In this document: piece by piece, positions 57,401 through 63,400 of the stretch
Numbering within the stretch: the first letter of the stretch is position 1
Layout of the letters: every line of letters starts with the position of its first letter
Assembly: GCF_037975245.1 (NCBI RefSeq)
Contig: NC_092572.1
Span: forward strand, 6,093,501-6,157,500
Reading direction: 5' to 3'
DNA: 64,000 nt
From: Apostichopus japonicus
Taxonomy: Eukaryota > Echinodermata > Holothuroidea > Aspidochirotida > Stichopodidae
The notes under the pieces: generated by a model
Told to the model about the DNA's origin: nothing
Databases searched by the model: none
What the model saw: the letters and a program-made list of their open reading frames with translations, nothing else
Position numbers and translations under genes: made by a program

Positions 57401-60400
57401 TCTCCTTATATAATCAAACACAGTGGTATTACAGTGTAGTACAAATTTGACTTACATTTCACCATGAGAAATGTGAAGAGAAAATCAAATCAAAAGGAAG
57501 CTAAGAAATACAAACCCATGTGGCATTATGACATCACACAATTACAAAATGGCAGCACATTGACGCCTCTTTGGAATCAGTCTTATCTCAAAACTGACGA
57601 AAGATTTTCTTTAGATATTTGGGTGAACCGGGGCATGACTATCAAAGAGTTATCAAGATGATGCATAGGTTCATATTTCCCTTTAAAAATATATAAGAAT
57701 CCTATGCAATTTTTATCTCTGTGAAAACTTCTGACTCTTGAAGTGACATAAATTTGTTAAAATGGTGTTTGTAGCCGCTGCAGATCAACTTACCTGACAT
57801 TTCACAAGCATCTCCTATGAAGCCAGTATTACAGATACATGTACCATTCTCACATCTTCCATTGTCTGTACAGGGAGGATTGCATCCACCAACTGAGAAA
57901 ATACAAACAGAATGCATTAGCAGGCTACATTGGTTATTCTCTGTCCCCAGATGAATTCACTGGTGAAAAGTGGCATACAACACATACAAACAAATGTGAG
58001 AATGAGATCATAACACACATACCCCTCCCACCAATACCCCTACCCTACCCTGCCACTGCCCCCCCCAAACACATTCCTCACTGTTTGATGTTTCACCTGA
58101 CTTAGCATCAATGTTGTTTGCTCTTTATCCATGATCCCAATTGTCTGTGAAGAGCGGTTCCAAATATTATGGGTTTGTGTGCATCCTCGATAGCTTGAAT
58201 GCTGAGCATTGTGGGCTTAGGTGATCAAGCTAGTGTAACCCAAGTGTGTGTCAGTTTACTTAACCCTATATTTTAAATGGGAATTTCACACTGACATGAA
58301 GATACCATATTCCACCATTGAAAGGAAAACTAAGGGTACGTAAAAACAACAACTGTTCCTTTAGACTCCACCAATACCCAAAAAATATCATAACTCTGTG
58401 GGACACAAAATTTTCTGTATTGATTCAAACGGTCAAATATAATATTGTGGTTAATTTAAGAGCAACCCACTGGTTTATAAATACAATGAATACAAAACAT
58501 AAGACCAATTACCACCAAGATATAGCTGCAATTGAGCTGAAACACTGCATACCACACATGAATATGTACCCAGGTCCCGCACTTGTAGTTCATTAATGAA
58601 TAACCTACTGGTTTATTATTACAATGAATATAAAATAAGACCTTACCACCAAGATATAGCTGCAATTGAGCTGAAACACTGCATACCACACATGAATAGA
58701 TACCCAGGTCCCACACTTGTAGGTCATTAATGAATAACCCACTTGTTTATTATTACAATGAATATAAAATAAGACCTTACCACCAAGATATAGCTGCAAT
58801 TGAGCTGAAACACTCCCTACCACACATGAATAGGTACCCAGGTCCCGCACTTGTAGTTCATTAATGAATAACCCACTTGTTTATTATTACAATGAATATA
58901 AAATAAGACCTTACCACCAAGATATAGCTGCAATTGAGCTGAAACACTGCATACCACACATGAATAGGTACCCAGGTCCCGCACTTGTAGTTCATTAATG
59001 AATAACCCACTTGTTTATTATTACAATGAATATAAAATAAGACCTTACCACCAAGATATAGATGCAATTGAGCTGAAACACTCCCTACCACACATATGTA
59101 GGTACCGAGGTCCTGCACTTGTAGTCCATTAATGAATAACCCACTTGTTTATTATTACAATGAATATAAAATAAGACCTTACCACCAAGATATAGATGCA
59201 ATTGAGCTGAAACACTCCCTACCACACATGTGTAGGTACCGAGGTCCTGCACTTGTAGTCCATTAATGAATAACCCACTGGTTTATTATTACAATGAATA
59301 TAAAATAAGACCTTACCACCAAGATATAGATGCAATTGAGCTGAAACACTCCCTACCACACATGTGTAGGTACCGAGGTCCTGCACTTGTAGTCAATTAA
59401 TGAATAACCCACTGGTTTATTATTACAATGAATATAAAATAAGACCTTACCACCAAGATATAGATGCAATTGAGCTGATACACTCCCTACCACACATGTG
59501 TAGGTACCCAGGTCCTGCACTTGTAGTCCATTAATGAATAACGTGGTCATAATCAGGGATGGTGTCTGGGTGTACAAATGCCCTTGATTACCTACATGGG
59601 GAGAAAAACAAAAGTATTATTAGAAATCTTTGTCAAATTGTGTCTAAATTAAACATGGCAAGAAAGTCAAGCATTTATTTTCTATCATGAAAGAAAGAGC
59701 ACAAAGCCAATACTGTTGCATGCACAACATTATGACATGCCAACTCAGATATGATCCGATCGGACGCCAATTGTCCATAAGCTATAACGTCAATTCAAAG
59801 ATGCATGGTTATGATTCAATCTGCAATCAGCATCAGTTGCATGTTAGTTTGTGCCACTGGTTATAGTCATGTCATGGAAGATTCTAAATTTGAGTTAAAA
59901 TGTTGAATTGGAAGCCACCCGATGTGTCCATAAGCCCTTGCGAGTTTCTCCCACATTTGTGGTCGCATAAGCATCGTAAAAATAACTGCTGATTATTATT
60001 ATTTTTATGTATTAGTATGGAAACCATCAAACCCCCTGGATACTCTAGCAGAGTACTCATTAACCAACTCATTAACCAAATCATTTTGCAATCCCTCGGC
60101 CAGCAAAAATCGTGAAATTATTTCAAAGTTCTCGTCAAATCCCTCTAAAAAGTAGAAAACAGTACCAATTTATCCAGGTGAGTAAAAAGTGAGGTAATTG
60201 GTAAGTTGTAATATATAGTTGCGTGCACCGGTTTGTAGCTGCACACTATGGGAAGTCCCCCAGGGGACATGTAGCTATATGGTGCACTGTAGTACCCCAG
60301 GAGTGACTGTTGAATTCTGCACACTTGGATGTGTGGGTGTGACACATTACCAAATGACCAGGGGTTAAATGTTGTACAAGACTGTAAAATGTAAACCTTG

Positions 60401-63400
60401 AAACTTTTAACCTTTTTCTTTTTTTCGAAAACAGTCAGTTGTAACTGGAACTATGCATGCTGATCAATGAAACAAATCACCAAACACTGTTGGTTTAAGT
60501 GGGCTTATTAGCTTCGGGGTTTTAAAGAATAATAAGTGAGAGGGCCTGATGTTTTAATCCGAGCAGAATCCTCTCGAAAAGGAGCCTGGGGTTTGAGTGA
60601 GTTTGCCTTTGAAGAAGATCCTGCTAGGATCAAATCATTAGGCCCTCTAACTTATACACATACCTACACAGGCTTTTTGCTATAGATAAAACAGTTTGTT
60701 AACAGCCCCCCCACCCCCTTTATAAATAAAAATGTTAACAAGAATTCAAACCCAAGTAGAAAACAATTCAGCATGTTTCTATAGGTAATGATCAGCATAG
60801 GCGTAGGAGACCAAATTAATTTAGGGGGGCTGTAACGACTTGCACGAAAGATCTAACCAAAATTTTCCGAGCGCTCCACGCGCGTTCGACATGTTAATGT
60901 GCATATCATATAGACATGAATCTGTTATTACATCGCATGCCAATAACATACAATCATTTGCCATATTTATTTCCCTTCCATATTGGTTATAATTATTGGG
61001 GAGTCGGTACAATAATAATGATAATAATAATATAAGTTTAACCATTGAAAAACACATTGCAAATTATATTTCTTTCAGTAGGTGCCCAAAAAATTCTCAG
61101 CATATAGCCTGAATTTTTTCAAAAATATTTGGTTGGGGGGTCTGCAGCACACGTACCTTCCTCAAGCATGTGGATTGACTGGCCAAGAGGGTCCATCCAT
61201 ATAGGGAAGTTGTGTAGTTGAGGAGCTGACATCTCACAGTTAAAGGTTAGATTGTTACCAAGCGTGATGTCTTGGAATGGCCCGGGGGTAATGATCAGGG
61301 TGAACGAAGATTCTGGCAAGAAACAGAAATGATAAAGACAAATCAAATCCAAGCCATTCAAGGAAGGATAACCATATTTCTTTGATACATGATGATGCAT
61401 ATAATTTTGTTTTGCTTTAATTTTTTTATGTTGTCTTGGACTTTATAATAAGTCTCATCATTTAGAGCTTTAAGACATAAAATGTAACATTCCTCAACAA
61501 TGATATACATAGCTGGCATGTCTCTCTTGACAGAGAACACAATCACATTTTGCTGGAAACCCTTAGGAAACGGTCAACCATTTGTGAATAAATAGGTATG
61601 TGTGGGCTATAGAATTAACTGAGGAGTAGATTCAGAGAAAGTATGAATTAAACTAACAATTTACTATTCTTCATACCAGCTATACCCCGGAGTAACAACA
61701 CAAGCTCACAGTATCACACATCACATCATAGGCATGTCCAATAGCATCGCCAGAGGGTCGAGCAAAACATGAGTAACATTAGGAGGGGGAGGGGGAGGGG
61801 AGGGGGAGGGGGGAGGGGAGGGGGAGGGGAGGGGGAGGGGAGGGGGAATCAAATACAGCTGATGCCAGAGGCACAACCAAGTCAGCATGGGGTCCAAGGG
61901 TCCACCATAAGCCCCCTGTTGGAGGTGAAGGGGTAAAACCCCCCATCTGTTCCAGTTCTTATATCATCTTCCAATCAGCAGAATTTTGTAGGTAGATGTC
62001 TCAAGTAAATTATAATCTGTGGAGATCTAAGGGACCTGTCTTTTCCTCAGAAATTTTTTTTGGGGGGGGGAGGGGGGTACAGCAAACTTCATTTGGGGGG
62101 CACCGAACATTGCTGACGGGTACATGACCACCCCATTGACCTCACCCCTTGGCGGCACCTCTCTACACGTCATTGAGTCTAGGTGCACGGTGTCTTTTCC
62201 ATATAACTTAATACACTGAATGATGAAGGTGATACTCGAGAACATGGTGGCCAATTGGCTAAGGCATCGGACTTGTGATCCAAAGATTGCTGGTTCGATT
62301 CCTGCCTAGTTCATTACATTGTGTCCTTGGGCAAGATGCTTTATCTCACTTGCCTCTCTCCCTCCACCCAGGGGTTAAATGGGTACCTGTGAGGTAACTT
62401 GTCATTGGGCGCAGTATATAACTGCTGCCGACTGGAGGGATTGTCTCTGGGACAGGTTATCATTGACCAGGGGTAATATAACGTCTGTAAAGCGCTTTGA
62501 GACCTATCGCTGGTATAAAGCACTATATAAAAATCAAATATTATTATTATTATTACTGTAGGATTCTATAAATGATCCAACCTTGTACTTACTTGCTACT
62601 GTAATATTAAGCTCTGCAAACCTGCCATTGACACCACAGTAGTAGGAGCCAGCATCAGATGGCTGGATGTCACTCAGTGTAAGCCCCATGGAGTTCTCAG
62701 AGAAATGATGCACATAGATTCGGTTATGTTCTGTGAGAGTAAAACCAGATGTGAGTAATAAATATAAGAGATAGACAGACACTTCACCAGAGAAAGAAAC
62801 CCGATACAGATAGTCAGGTAGTAGTACATTAAAAAGAGATGTAAAGGTCGGTGTGCAGCCAGAACAGTGAAATTGGACGTCTTAAAGTCTTTCTTTCTTC
62901 TCTCCATCCCTTGTCTATTAATCCTCTTTCATCTTTTTCTTTGTGTTCACCATGCTCATTAACCTGTCTGTATATATGTGCGTGTTTTTGTCCCTTTTGT
63001 TACTGTTACTTGTCATTTAGCCTTTGAAGAAGATCCTGCTAGGATTGAAACATCAGGCCAACTTACTTTTACACCTTCTCCTACACAGGCTCTCTAGTGG
63101 ATATATCCACTAAGCAGTTTGCTAACAGTTTTATTTTATTTTGTCTTAAAGACTATTAAGATATGTCAAACTTGTTCAAGGAGAAAGTAGAGAAACTCTG
63201 TGCGCTTTGTTTTGCCAATGATAATTTTCATAACATTTATCATTTAACTATTTAAGCACTCTTACTATTCTTGATAGGAATTCTGGGCCCATGAGGTGAC
63301 ATCCAGCTTGGCAGAAGAGGTAGAGCGCCCTCAGCGGCTTCTACGATACAGAGGAAGGTCATCTCTGAACCGACTGGAAGACCGATACCAGTCTCTGGTA

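Noticed and set aside
58456-59118. The 134-bp copies as mutually exclusive alternative exons
   Set aside because: They lack the first third of the Ig half and a credible acceptor, so they cannot replace exon 4; kept as a repeat with decoy donors.
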